Assembly: GCA_030538275.1 (NCBI GenBank)
Contig: JAUNUH010000009.1
Coordinates: 69,582 to 133,581, forward strand
DNA: 64,000 bases
Direction: 5' to 3'
From: Flavobacteriaceae bacterium
GTDB lineage: Bacteria; Bacteroidota; Bacteroidia; Flavobacteriales; Weeksellaceae
Part shown: positions 9,672 through 17,656 of the stretch, piece by piece
Position numbering within the stretch: position 1 is the first letter of the stretch
Layout of the letters: each line of letters opens with the position of its first letter
The notes under the pieces: generated by a model
Told to the model about the DNA's origin: nothing
Databases searched by the model: none
Seen by the model: the letters and a program-made list of their open reading frames with translations, nothing else
Position numbers and translations under genes: made by a program

Positions 9672-10694
9672 ATGAGTTTTCTTAAGCGTGCATGGCTAGA
9701 TATCAAAGACAATATACAAGAATGGACTGACAATGATGAGGTTTGTGTAAGGCCCTATCTATCCTATGCCACCCGAGAAAAAATTATCATTAGAGGCAGA
9801 GTGCTTGAAAACGAGGGAGTTGTAAGCATAGAAGAAAATACAGTTTGGGATAATTTTGTGCAAACGATTCGTATGCTGGAATCTGATGAGAAAAAAAACA
9901 CCCAAATTCTAATTGAATACGAGGACAAAATCTTTACAACGCAAACCGATGACGAGGGATATTTTTATTCAGAAATTTATCATTCACATCAAGAAGTCGA
10001 TACCGATCAACTTGTTTGGAAAACCGTTAATGTAACAGCTACAGAAGAATTAAATGAAACGGGCGTTGCCTCCACGGCCAAGGCGCAATTTTTGTTGCCA
10101 CATGCACGAACAGAATTTATTATAGTATCCGATATTGATGATACCGTCATTGAAACTGGGGTAAATTCCTTTTTGAAGTTGGAAGCCATTTTCAAAACGC
10201 TATTCAAAAATCATCAAACACGTACACCCTTTGATGGAATTGCAGAAGTGTTTCACAAATTGCAGCACAATTCCAATGGGCAGCAAGTGAATCCTGTTTT
10301 TTACCTCAGCAACAGTCCTTGGAATTTGTATCATATGATAAAAAGTATGTTCAAATTCAGGGATATTCCCTTGGGTCCCATGTTTTTACGTGATTTTGGA
10401 ATTAAATTCGGAAAAGAAAGAATTAAATTTAATCAGCACAAAAAAATCAATCTGGAGCGTTTGATGTTGGATTTTCATGATAAAATCTTTGTACTCATTG
10501 GTGATGCCACAGAAAAGGATGCCCCCATTTACTTAGAAATTTATAACAAATTTCCTAGTCGTGTGAAGAAAATTTTCATTCGTGCGTCTAGTAAAGAAAG
10601 GCAAAATGAAGAAATTAGAAATCTCATAGCGCAAAATCCAAATGCGCCCTTTCATTTGATCACACACAGCGACGAAATTTTATTGAATATGTAA
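9672..10694 (+). CDS. App1-family (DUF2183) phosphatase
   Basis: A 340-residue protein of the App1/DUF2183 family, HAD-superfamily enzymes whose yeast founder dephosphorylates phosphatidate. The nucleophile motif DIDDT (Asp154, Asp156) sits at the start of the C-terminal catalytic domain, followed by FYLSNSPWNLY (motif II-like), HKKINLERLM (Lys) and LIGDATEKDAP (acidic motif). The N-terminal 140 residues form a beta-rich domain (RPYLSYATREKIIIRGRVLE) found in bacterial members. No signal peptide. Activity on phosphatidate here is inference from family. A short unknown protein follows 10 bp downstream. Confidence 0.87.
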   Translation: MSFLKRAWLDIKDNIQEWTDNDEVCVRPYLSYATREKIIIRGRVLENEGVVSIEENTVWDNFVQTIRMLESDEKKNTQILIEYEDKIFTTQTDDEGYFYSEIYHSHQEVDTDQLVWKTVNVTATEELNETGVASTAKAQFLLPHARTEFIIVSDIDDTVIETGVNSFLKLEAIFKTLFKNHQTRTPFDGIAEVFHKLQHNSNGQQVNPVFYLSNSPWNLYHMIKSMFKFRDIPLGPMFLRDFGIKFGKERIKFNQHKKINLERLMLDFHDKIFVLIGDATEKDAPIYLEIYNKFPSRVKKIFIRASSKERQNEEIRNLIAQNPNAPFHLITHSDEILLNM

Positions 10695-10704
10695 TGAATT
10701 AAGT

Positions 10705-10944
10705 ATGAAACAAGTTCATATACAATCAGATATGTTTTTTGAAATGCTGAAAAAGCATGGCAAATCGATGTGGGAAATTTTTTCACAAATGATCAACGGC
10801 GAAGCGCAGGAAATCATTTTTTTGAACGCCCAAAATCAAATGATGTTCAGTTTTATTCTTCCTGAAAATGCGGAAGATTTGGAAGCAGTTCGTTTAGAAT
10901 TTAACGAAAAATTCAAAGAAAAGCTGCGCAGTATGTTGAATTAA
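10705..10944 (+). CDS. Small conserved-looking protein, unknown function
   Basis: A 79-residue cytoplasmic protein with no recognisable domain. It has an alpha-helical N-terminus (MFFEMLKKHGKSMWEIFSQM), a two-strand middle (EIIFLNAQNQMMFSFIL) and a charged helical C-terminus. It starts 10 bp after the App1-type stop and is probably in the same transcript. Codon use is like its neighbours. No function is proposed. Confidence 0.55.
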   Translation: MKQVHIQSDMFFEMLKKHGKSMWEIFSQMINGEAQEIIFLNAQNQMMFSFILPENAEDLEAVRLEFNEKFKEKLRSMLN

Positions 10945-10989
10945 ATCATCGCTTTAATTTTTATGAATTATAGGTGAAAGATTTAGACT

Positions 10990-11210
10990 AAAGGTTTCGG
11001 GGCAGGGATGGGAACGGCACCGCACGGCGGGTATGCGCTAAGAAGAAGCAGGCTGCAGGGGCGACCCAAGAAGCCACTGCAGACTGACTTTTTCTAAGCA
11101 TACCCGCCGTGCGGTATAGTGGACAGCCCGGTGCCGACTTTTATTTTGTCTAACATTGAATAGTTTGCTTTCACCAAACACGCAGAATGACAAAATAAAA
11201 GCCGGCAGCC
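10990..11210 (+). repeat. Large palindromic repeat element, copy A
   Basis: Fills most of the 366-bp gap before the persulfide dioxygenase gene and is clearly more GC-rich than its surroundings. A perfect 18-bp inverted repeat (11019-11036 with 11098-11115, starting ACCGCACGGCGGG) encloses further imperfect pairing, including CTGCAG at 11053-11058 and 11077-11082. The left flank carries CAGGGATGGGAACGGC, the right flank GGTATAGTGGACAGCCCGG. A second 18-bp inverted repeat with one mismatch follows (11133-11150 with 11189-11206, core CTTTTATTTTGTC). The right arm and flank are closely related to the element at the right window edge. Any open frames here are by-products of the palindrome. Confidence 0.85.
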
Positions 11211-11310
11211 CCCCAAATGATTGCAAAATAGGGCGTAAAAAGACTAGGTAACCAAAATCACATCTGGTTTCGTGAGAATTTACGAACTTTGTCATCCTTA
11301 AAATTAAATT

Positions 11311-12699
11311 ATGTTCTTTAAACAGGTTTATGATGAAACGCTTGCGCAGGCAAGTTATATAGTTGGTTGTCAGGCAAAAGGAATTGCGGCGGTGATTGAT
11401 CCCAAGCGCGATGTAGATACGTATTTGATGATTGCAGAGCAAGAAAAATTGCAGATTACACATGTTTTTGAAACGCATATTCATGCCGATTTTTTGAGTG
11501 GTTCGCGCGAATTGGCCGAGCTTACCGGCGCCAAATTGTACCTGAGCGACGAAGGCGGGCCGGATTGGCAATATGAATTTGCGCATGAAGGTTTGAAGCA
11601 TGGCGATGTGGTGAAATTGGGAAATATTTCGATTGAGGCTTTGCATACACCTGGTCACACGCCTGAACATATGAGTTTTTTGTTGACTGACCATCCGGCA
11701 AGTGATTCGCCTGTGATGCTGTTTACCGGTGATTTTGTATTTGTGGGTGATGTGGGCCGACCGGATTTGTTGGAAGAAGCGGCTGGACTTGTTGGAACCA
11801 AAGAAAAAGGAGCGCATCATATGTTTGATTCCTTACAAGAATTTGTTCAATTGAATGATATGCTTTTGCTTTGGCCGGGTCATGGCGCAGGATCGGCTTG
11901 TGGAAAGGCTTTGGGTGCTGTGAATATGTCCACAGTGGGCTATGAAAAAATTCGTAATTGGGCGATTCAATTGTTGGATAACCGAGAAAAATTTGTGGAA
12001 GAATTGCTCTCAGATCAGCCCGAACCGCCAAAGTATTTTGCCATGATGAAGAAGCTGAACAAGGTAGATCGGGCGCTGTTGCCTGTGGTTCCGAAAGTGC
12101 CGAATTTGCATCAAAAAGACTGGGATGAAATGAAAAAATCACACGTAATTATCGATACAAGACATGACGGCATTTTTGCGGAAGGATTTGTGGAAGGTTC
12201 GTACAATATCAAACCTGGAAAGAATTTTTCGACTTGGATGGGTTGGGTGATGGACTATGAAACTGATTTTATTTTAATTGCCGAAGATGCTCAAATTGAG
12301 GATTTTACACGAAAGTTGATGCGTATTGGTTTGGATAATTTTAAAGGATATATTACGCCGGAACAACTGGCAACTTTTGAAAAGGATTTGAAAACCTATC
12401 ATCATATTTCCAAAGAAGAATTAAAAGAAGAATTGGATCATCTACATGTGCTGGATGTGCGTAACAATCAGGAGTTTAAAGATGGTCATATCGAAAGTGC
12501 GCAGCATATTTTTGTAGGTAAATTAGAAGACAAAATTCATGAAATTCCGCGTGATAGACCCATTGCGGTTCATTGTCAAAGCGGGTACCGCTCGGCTATC
12601 GCCATGTCGATTTTGCAAAAACACGGCATTGAAAATGTACGTAATTATGCTGGAGGTTGGGCCGAATGGAGTCGGAATTTGGCAGAAATAAAAGCCTAA
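11311..12699 (+). CDS. Persulfide dioxygenase (ETHE1-like) fused to two rhodanese domains
   Basis: A 462-residue protein. Residues 1-250 are a metallo-beta-lactamase-fold persulfide dioxygenase with the iron-binding THIHADF motif (His56, His58, Asp60), HTPGHTPEH, TGDFVFVGDVGRPDL and WPGHGAGSACG; such enzymes oxidise glutathione or other low-molecular-weight persulfides to sulfite. Two rhodanese domains follow. The first (about 270-355, VIIDTRHDGIFAEGF) lacks the catalytic Cys; the second (about 370-462) has the active loop HCQSGYRS with Cys422. The layout resembles CstB-type dioxygenase-sulfurtransferases. Its role is probably sulfide or persulfide detoxification in the cytoplasm. It stands alone between repeat copy A and a terminator. 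Confidence 0.92.
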   Translation: MFFKQVYDETLAQASYIVGCQAKGIAAVIDPKRDVDTYLMIAEQEKLQITHVFETHIHADFLSGSRELAELTGAKLYLSDEGGPDWQYEFAHEGLKHGDVVKLGNISIEALHTPGHTPEHMSFLLTDHPASDSPVMLFTGDFVFVGDVGRPDLLEEAAGLVGTKEKGAHHMFDSLQEFVQLNDMLLLWPGHGAGSACGKALGAVNMSTVGYEKIRNWAIQLLDNREKFVEELLSDQPEPPKYFAMMKKLNKVDRALLPVVPKVPNLHQKDWDEMKKSHVIIDTRHDGIFAEGFVEGSYNIKPGKNFSTWMGWVMDYETDFILIAEDAQIEDFTRKLMRIGLDNFKGYITPEQLATFEKDLKTYHHISKEELKEELDHLHVLDVRNNQEFKDGHIESAQHIFVGKLEDKIHEIPRDRPIAVHCQSGYRSAIAMSILQKHGIENVRNYAGGWAEWSRNLAEIKA

Positions 12700-12717
12700 A
12701 AAAGATAAATTTCAATG

Positions 12718-12743
12718 AAAAAGCCCTTTTACGAGGGCTTTTT
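12718..12743 (+). terminator. Intrinsic terminator after the persulfide dioxygenase gene
   Basis: A 10-bp stem AAAAAGCCCT/AGGGCTTTTT with loop TTTACG and a T run, 18 nt after the stop codon. Confidence 0.88.
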
Positions 12744-12803
12744 TGATAATGTCGATTTTTAAATAACTAACTTTACCTATTTAAGCAATTAGATATTAGA
12801 TAG

Positions 12804-14069
12804 ATGCCAACATTACACTGGATAGGAAAAGATAAAGTTATCAATCACCACATGGATGTTCCGTTTAAAGTTTTACAACACTCCTACGGCTTTGACAATG
12901 GAACACAAACCGACCAAGAAACCAACAGCGGAAACAAAATAATACATGGCGACAACCTTGAAGCCCTGAAAGCCCTTTTGCCCGAATATGAAGGACGCAT
13001 CAAGTGCATCTACATAGACCCGCCTTACAACACAGGAAACGAAAAGTGGGTGTATAACGACAACGTGAACGACCCGAAAATTAAAAAGTGGCTGGGACAA
13101 GTGGTAGGAAAAGAAGCAGATGATCTTACAAGACATGATAAGTGGCTTTGCATGATGTATCCTCGTTTGAAGTTACTTTATAAGCTACTTTCTGAAGATG
13201 GAGCTATATTCGTTTCAATTGATGAAAATTAAGGTTCTAATCTTCGCCTTTTAATGGATGAAATATTTGGTGCTGGAAATTTTATTGAGCAGTTAATTTG
13301 GAATAAAAGAGTTCCTAAAAATGATAAATACATTGGCAATATTCACGAGTATGTGTTGCTTTTTGTAAAAAATAAAAGTGTTGGGCACAAGTTTATTCAG
13401 AGAAAAGAAGGTATTCCAAAAATTAATGATTTACTTGCAAATCTAAAACGCAAAAAAGTTCCAATTCCCAAAGCTGAAATTGAAATTAAAAATCTCTATA
13501 AGAAAAATGCTTATGACAGGGGAATTACATTGTATAATTCACTAGATGAAAAATATAAGCTTTGGGGTAAAATAAATGTCAGTTGGCCTAATGGACAAAC
13601 ATTTGGTCCACGCTACAATGTGTTACACCCAAAAACAAAAAAACCTTGTAAAGTTCCGGTAAGAGGATGGCGATGGACAAAAGATACTTTCGATTCTTTA
13701 TTAGATTACGAGAATATAAAAGAACTGCACGATGGTAGTTTTGTTTGTGGCAAAATTTGGTTTGCTAAGGATGAAAATACTCAGCCAAGTTCAATAAAAT
13801 ATTTAGATGAAGTATCAGACTTTCTACTTCGTTCAATAATAAGCACAAAAAGCGAAGGCGGAGTTTCGTTAAAAGAGTTAACTGTTGAAAGGTTTGATTA
13901 CCCGAAACCTATTGAATTAATTGAAATTTTATTGAGTTCATTTAATACGACTAACGCAATAATTTTAGACTCATTTGCTGGTTCAGGCACAACCGCCCAT
14001 GCTGTTTTAAATCTTAACAAAAAAGACAACGGAAATAGAAATGCCCAATTCAACCGTTTCGGACATTGA
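12804..14069 (+). pseudogene. Type III restriction-modification methyltransferase (Mod), broken
   Basis: One reading frame encodes a beta-class N6-adenine methyltransferase, but a TAA at 13230-13232 interrupts it. Upstream lie KIIHGDNLEALKALLPEYEG and the catalytic DPPYNTG motif (IV); downstream, in the same frame, lie LRLLMDEIFG, a target-recognition region, and the SAM-binding motif DSFAGSGTTAHAVL. The stop falls in VSIDEN*GSNLRLL, where Mod proteins usually carry Glu or Gln, so a single base change (GAA or CAA to TAA) explains it. After NKKDNGN the frame leaves the family pattern and ends at 14069; the usual C-terminal part is gone. A deletion into the adjacent res gene is the simplest explanation. 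Probably non-functional. Confidence 0.88.
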
Positions 14070-15138
14070 AAAAACTGCAATTGAACAAAATAAAGCATTT
14101 GAATCCCGCATAAGTGGGACCGAAATGGAAAATAACATTCCAAACGAAATACAACAACTTGTGAAAACATACAGTATTAAAGACATTTTTAGAGAACAGG
14201 CAGAACAAATTAATTTGCCGCAGTTTTATTTAAAAGTTCCTGCCAATGACTTATTTGGCAAGAAAGAAGAAGAATTGCCTTTAGAAAAAGAAAATCTTTT
14301 AGAAGGATTTGCTTTGAGCAAAGCCGACACCAACATTGTGTTTGACAGCATTACATCTGAACTCTACAAAGTTGATTTAGACGAAACCAAAAAAGAACAT
14401 ACACCTACTTTCGTAAGACTTGACGGAGAAGTGAAAGAGGGTGTAATGGCTTTCATTCTTGACCCATCACGCAAGGACAGCAGAGTAAAGAATTTTACCA
14501 AACGACTGATGGATTTAATCGGGAATATGTTCCCAATTCCTGACAAGGAAATTGAAAAATACATCAACCGAATTTTAGAAGATTTCAAAGACGAGCAATT
14601 TAGCGACTTAGCAGCCAACGAATACACCTACAAAGACAAAATCAAGTTCAAGATAATTGCTCTTTCAGAACAGTTTGCAGAGAAGAAATTCAAAGACTTT
14701 TTAGACACCGACAAAGTATTTATAAAACCATCGTTCACACTACCAAAAAGCATTTCACCAGGCGATACAGCAAAAGACATCACCAAATCGCTGTACGAGA
14801 AAGAAGGAAGCATGAACGGCTTTGAAGAACGTGTAATCAATGAAATTGGTAATATGACAAACATTGCTTTCTGGACAAGGAACATTGAAAGAAAAGGTTT
14901 CAGAATAAACGGCTTCGTAAATCATTATCCTGACTTCATCATTCAGACAAAAAGCGGTAAGACCGTTTTATTGGAAACCAAAGGCGACCACTTGGACGCA
15001 GAACAAAAAATTAGACTTGGCAGACTTTGGGCAAGTAAAGCAGGAAATAATTACCGTTACTTCATGGTTTACGAAAGAAGGACAGTTGACGGAGCATATA
15101 AATTGGAAGACTTTTTAAACATCATAAAAGACATATAG
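14041..15138 (+). pseudogene. Type III restriction enzyme (Res), C-terminal remnant
   Basis: 365 codons corresponding to the last part of a Res subunit. The helicase motor domains (normally several hundred residues with Walker and DEAD-like motifs) are absent. The PD-(D/E)XK endonuclease motif is intact: HYPDFIIQ ... VLLETKGDHL near residues 299-320. The frame overlaps the end of the mod frame by 29 bp in a different phase, so the junction near 14030-14040 looks like a deletion that joined mod to the middle of res. The first ATG at 14041 may be accidental. The 248 bp after the stop hold no gene that I can recognise. Confidence 0.85.
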
Positions 15139-15386
15139 CCAACGCATTGGGCGGCACATAAAAATAGTACAAGTCCACACTTCAAAAAAATCAACATAAG
15201 TTGTGAAAATCACGAGAGATGACATGTATGAACTGGTTACAGCCTTTTAGCGTCATGTAGAGTAAAATGCAGAAATTCAAATGCAAATTATGAAATTCAC
15301 TTTAATGCGTGATTTAAATCATTGTGACATGAAATATGATACGAATGGCAAGTCCAAAAACGGCTAAGACTAAAATTCCTTCAAAA

Positions 15387-16028
15387 TCAAGGAATTTGCA
15401 GGTATTTATGTGTTTGAAGGCTTACTTTCCATTTGGGATTCGCTAGAATATAGTCCACAATCAGCGGCATCATGGTTTCGCGTTTGCTCCATTCGGGTTG
15501 AAGATAAAGTTCGCAATTTTCTGAAACTTGGGCGGCAAATTTTTCTGCAAATTCAAAATCGTTTCGATTATAAATAATACATTTGAGTTCGTTTGCTTTA
15601 GCAATAACCTCATTTTTAGGGTGTTGCGTCTTTTTTGGAGAAAGACAAATCCAATCGATTTCACCGCTTAATGGGTATGCACCACTGGTTTCGATATGAA
15701 TTTTACATCCGTTTTCTTTTAATTTTTGTGTTAAATAATCCAGATTCCACATCAAGGGCTCACCTCCAGTCAAAACAATGGTTTTGGAGTATTTAACCAC
15801 CTCTTTAACTAATTGATTTACATCTGTTACCGGGTGTTTTCCGGCTTCCCAACTTTCTTTGACATCACACCAATGACAGCCGACATCGCATCCGCCTATT
15901 CTAATGAAATAGGAGGCCATTCCCGTGTGTGCACCTTCGCCCTGGAGCGTGTAAAAATGCTCCATAATGGGCAAAAGTTTGCCTTTTTTCATTAATTCAG
16001 ACTGCTCTTCAGACAATGGGTATAACAT
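15387..16028 (-). CDS. queE: 7-carboxy-7-deazaguanine synthase
   Basis: A 213-residue radical SAM enzyme that converts 6-carboxytetrahydropterin to 7-carboxy-7-deazaguanine in queuosine biosynthesis. The cluster motif is CDVGCHWC (Cys47, Cys51, Cys54); GEGAHTGMASYFIRIGGC and TGGEPLMW are family hallmarks. tgt and queA, which act later in the same pathway, lie elsewhere in the window (56881 and 59738). On the minus strand a -7 box TACCTTTG (16033-16040) ends 4 nt before the ATG, so the message may be leaderless. Confidence 0.95.
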   Translation of the reverse strand: MLYPLSEEQSELMKKGKLLPIMEHFYTLQGEGAHTGMASYFIRIGGCDVGCHWCDVKESWEAGKHPVTDVNQLVKEVVKYSKTIVLTGGEPLMWNLDYLTQKLKENGCKIHIETSGAYPLSGEIDWICLSPKKTQHPKNEVIAKANELKCIIYNRNDFEFAEKFAAQVSENCELYLQPEWSKRETMMPLIVDYILANPKWKVSLQTHKYLQIP

Positions 16029-16165
16029 AGCGCAAAGGTATGATATTGTTTTAGAACCTAGTGTTTCGGAAGGTCAAATCGATTTTGGAAAATAAAGATT
16101 TAATTTATAAAAAAGCTTGGAAAAGTTTAAAAATCAGTTCAATATCTTGAATAAACGGATAATTA

Positions 16166-17053
16166 TTACTTTTCTTCCTGCAAGAAAAATCGTTTATACG
16201 CGAGTAAAGTATTTTCCAGCAACATGGCGCGAGTCATGGGTCCAACGCCACCAGGAACCGGAGTAATATAGGCTGATTTGTCTTTAACAGATTCATAATC
16301 AACATCTCCAACTAATTTAAATCCTTTTTTATTATCTGCATCAATTCGATTAATTCCCACATCGATGATGGTAACCCCTTCTTTTACCATATCTGCGGTT
16401 AAAAAATAGGGTTGGCCCAGCGCTGCGATTATGATATCGGCATCTTTGGTGTACTTATTCAAATCTTGTGTTCCGCTGTGACAAATGGTTACAGTGGAAT
16501 TTGCGTGTCCTCCTTTTTGGCTCATCAAGATACTCATGGGTCTTCCAACTATATTACTTCTTCCTATCACAACGCAGTGTTTTCCTGCGGTGGGCACATC
16601 AAAACGTTCGAGCATACGCATGATTCCGAATGGAGTAGCAGGAATAAAAGTTTCTAAACCTTGTGCCATTCTTCCAAAATTGGTCGGGTGAAATCCATCC
16701 ACATCCTTTATGGGGTCTATGGCTAATAAAATTTTATCCTCGTCGATATGGCGAGGTAGTGGCAACTGAACGATGAATCCGTCAAGATTATTATCTTCAT
16801 TCAATTCTTGAATTAGCTTCATTAATTCATCTTCGGTAATACTTTCTTCTTTTTTGAACAAAGTCGATTTGAATCCAACTTCTTCGCAATCTTTTATCTT
16901 CATTCCTACATAGGCTTTGCTTGCAGGATTTTCTCCCACCAAAATGGCGGCTAGATGTGGTTTGCGATTTCCTTGTGCTACGTATTGTGCAACTTGTTCT
17001 TTGATTTCATTTCTGATTTGTTGTGAAAGCGTGTTTCCGTCAAGAATTTTCAT
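16166..17053 (-). CDS. folD: Bifunctional methylenetetrahydrofolate dehydrogenase/cyclohydrolase
   Basis: A 295-residue FolD that interconverts 5,10-methylene-, methenyl- and 10-formyl-tetrahydrofolate. Family signatures are visible: ASKAYVGMKIKDCEEVGF (with the catalytic YxxxK), GFIVQLPLPRHID, PIKDVDGFHPTNFG, the nucleotide-binding GRSNIVGRPMS and the C-terminal TPVPGGVGPMTRAMLLENT. Length is normal. It is monocistronic on the minus strand, with a 137-bp gap to queE. Confidence 0.97.
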   Translation of the reverse strand: MKILDGNTLSQQIRNEIKEQVAQYVAQGNRKPHLAAILVGENPASKAYVGMKIKDCEEVGFKSTLFKKEESITEDELMKLIQELNEDNNLDGFIVQLPLPRHIDEDKILLAIDPIKDVDGFHPTNFGRMAQGLETFIPATPFGIMRMLERFDVPTAGKHCVVIGRSNIVGRPMSILMSQKGGHANSTVTICHSGTQDLNKYTKDADIIIAALGQPYFLTADMVKEGVTIIDVGINRIDADNKKGFKLVGDVDYESVKDKSAYITPVPGGVGPMTRAMLLENTLLAYKRFFLQEEK

Positions 17054-17154
17054 ACAATAAATTTATCTGTAAAGATAGAAAATTCGGAGCTGTTTGTTTC
17101 TGTTTTTGTGTGATTTCTTATAATTTAATGAATGATCTTGATTATCTTTACCAC

Positions 17155-17364
17155 ATGAATTTTACAAATTGGAAATTTTTACTATTTAGTTTTATTGCGG
17201 CTGTTGTAGTGATGTATTTCGTGTTATCGAATCAGGAAGGTGCTACGCAAAAGCAAATTATCATTAATGCCTTGGCGGGCGGTGTTGGAATGGTTGTGGG
17301 GTTGATTGTTTACAATCGTTTTGTGAAAAAAGATGATGGAAATTCGCCAAATTTGGGTGATTAA
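17155..17364 (+). CDS. Small two-helix membrane protein
   Basis: A 69-residue protein with two predicted transmembrane segments (FLLFSFIAAVVVMYFVL and ALAGGVGMVVGLIVYNRFV) joined by a short polar loop and ending in a charged, Gly/Asp/Asn-rich tail. I chose the ATG at 17155; longer in-frame starts exist at 17023 and 17128 but would overlap folD or its promoter and add a non-hydrophobic stretch. Function unknown. Confidence 0.55.
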   Translation: MNFTNWKFLLFSFIAAVVVMYFVLSNQEGATQKQIIINALAGGVGMVVGLIVYNRFVKKDDGNSPNLGD

Positions 17365-17507
17365 TTTGTAGTATTCAATTTTTTTGAAAGTAAATTCTAA
17401 TAAATTTCCCCATTTATTTTTCGATTATATTTTAATAAAAAATAAAAAAATTGAATTTGTGGTTAATGAAATCACATTTCTAGTTTAGGTTTATTTAATA
17501 TTTTTAT

Positions 17508-17515
17508 TAAATTTG
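17508..17515 (+). promoter_or_regulatory. Promoter -7 box for the TPP-riboswitch transcript
   Basis: TAAATTTG matches TAnnTTTG. A TTTA at 17484-17487 sits 20 nt upstream, close to a -33 TTTG. Transcription would start near 17520, just before the riboswitch aptamer. Confidence 0.5.
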
Positions 17516-17528
17516 CAAAATATAAACC

Positions 17529-17606
17529 AAAAGGGGTGCTTTCGCTCGTGAAGGCTGAGATTATACTCTTAGAACCTGAGCAGGTAATGCTGCTAAGGGA
17601 AATGAA
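17529..17606 (+). promoter_or_regulatory. Thiamine pyrophosphate (TPP) riboswitch
   Basis: The conserved THI-element words are present in order: GGGGTGC near the 5' end, CTGAGA (17555-17560), ACCTGA (17574-17579), GGTAATGC (17583-17590) and TGCTAAGGGAA closing P1. TPP binding should reduce expression of the receptor gene that begins at 17657. Downstream, CATTCCTTTT (17636-17645) can pair, with bulges, with AAGGGAAATG (17595-17604), the 3' side of P1, and a short hairpin CCGT-ACGG (17614-17627) precedes a T run; either could be part of the expression platform. Confidence 0.93.
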
Positions 17607-17656
17607 ACGAGAACCGTTGAACGACGGATTTTTAGCATTCCTTTTCAAACCAATTA

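Noticed and set aside
11038..11820. A 260-codon minus-strand frame across repeat copy A and the persulfide dioxygenase gene
   Set aside because: It is antisense to a secure gene and composed of Arg/Ser/His-rich sequence with no domain; its start lies inside the real gene.
17023..17154. Longer version of the small membrane protein
   Set aside because: The extension overlaps the folD start and its upstream region and adds Cys/Phe-rich sequence with no signal; the ATG at 17155 starts right before the first membrane helix.
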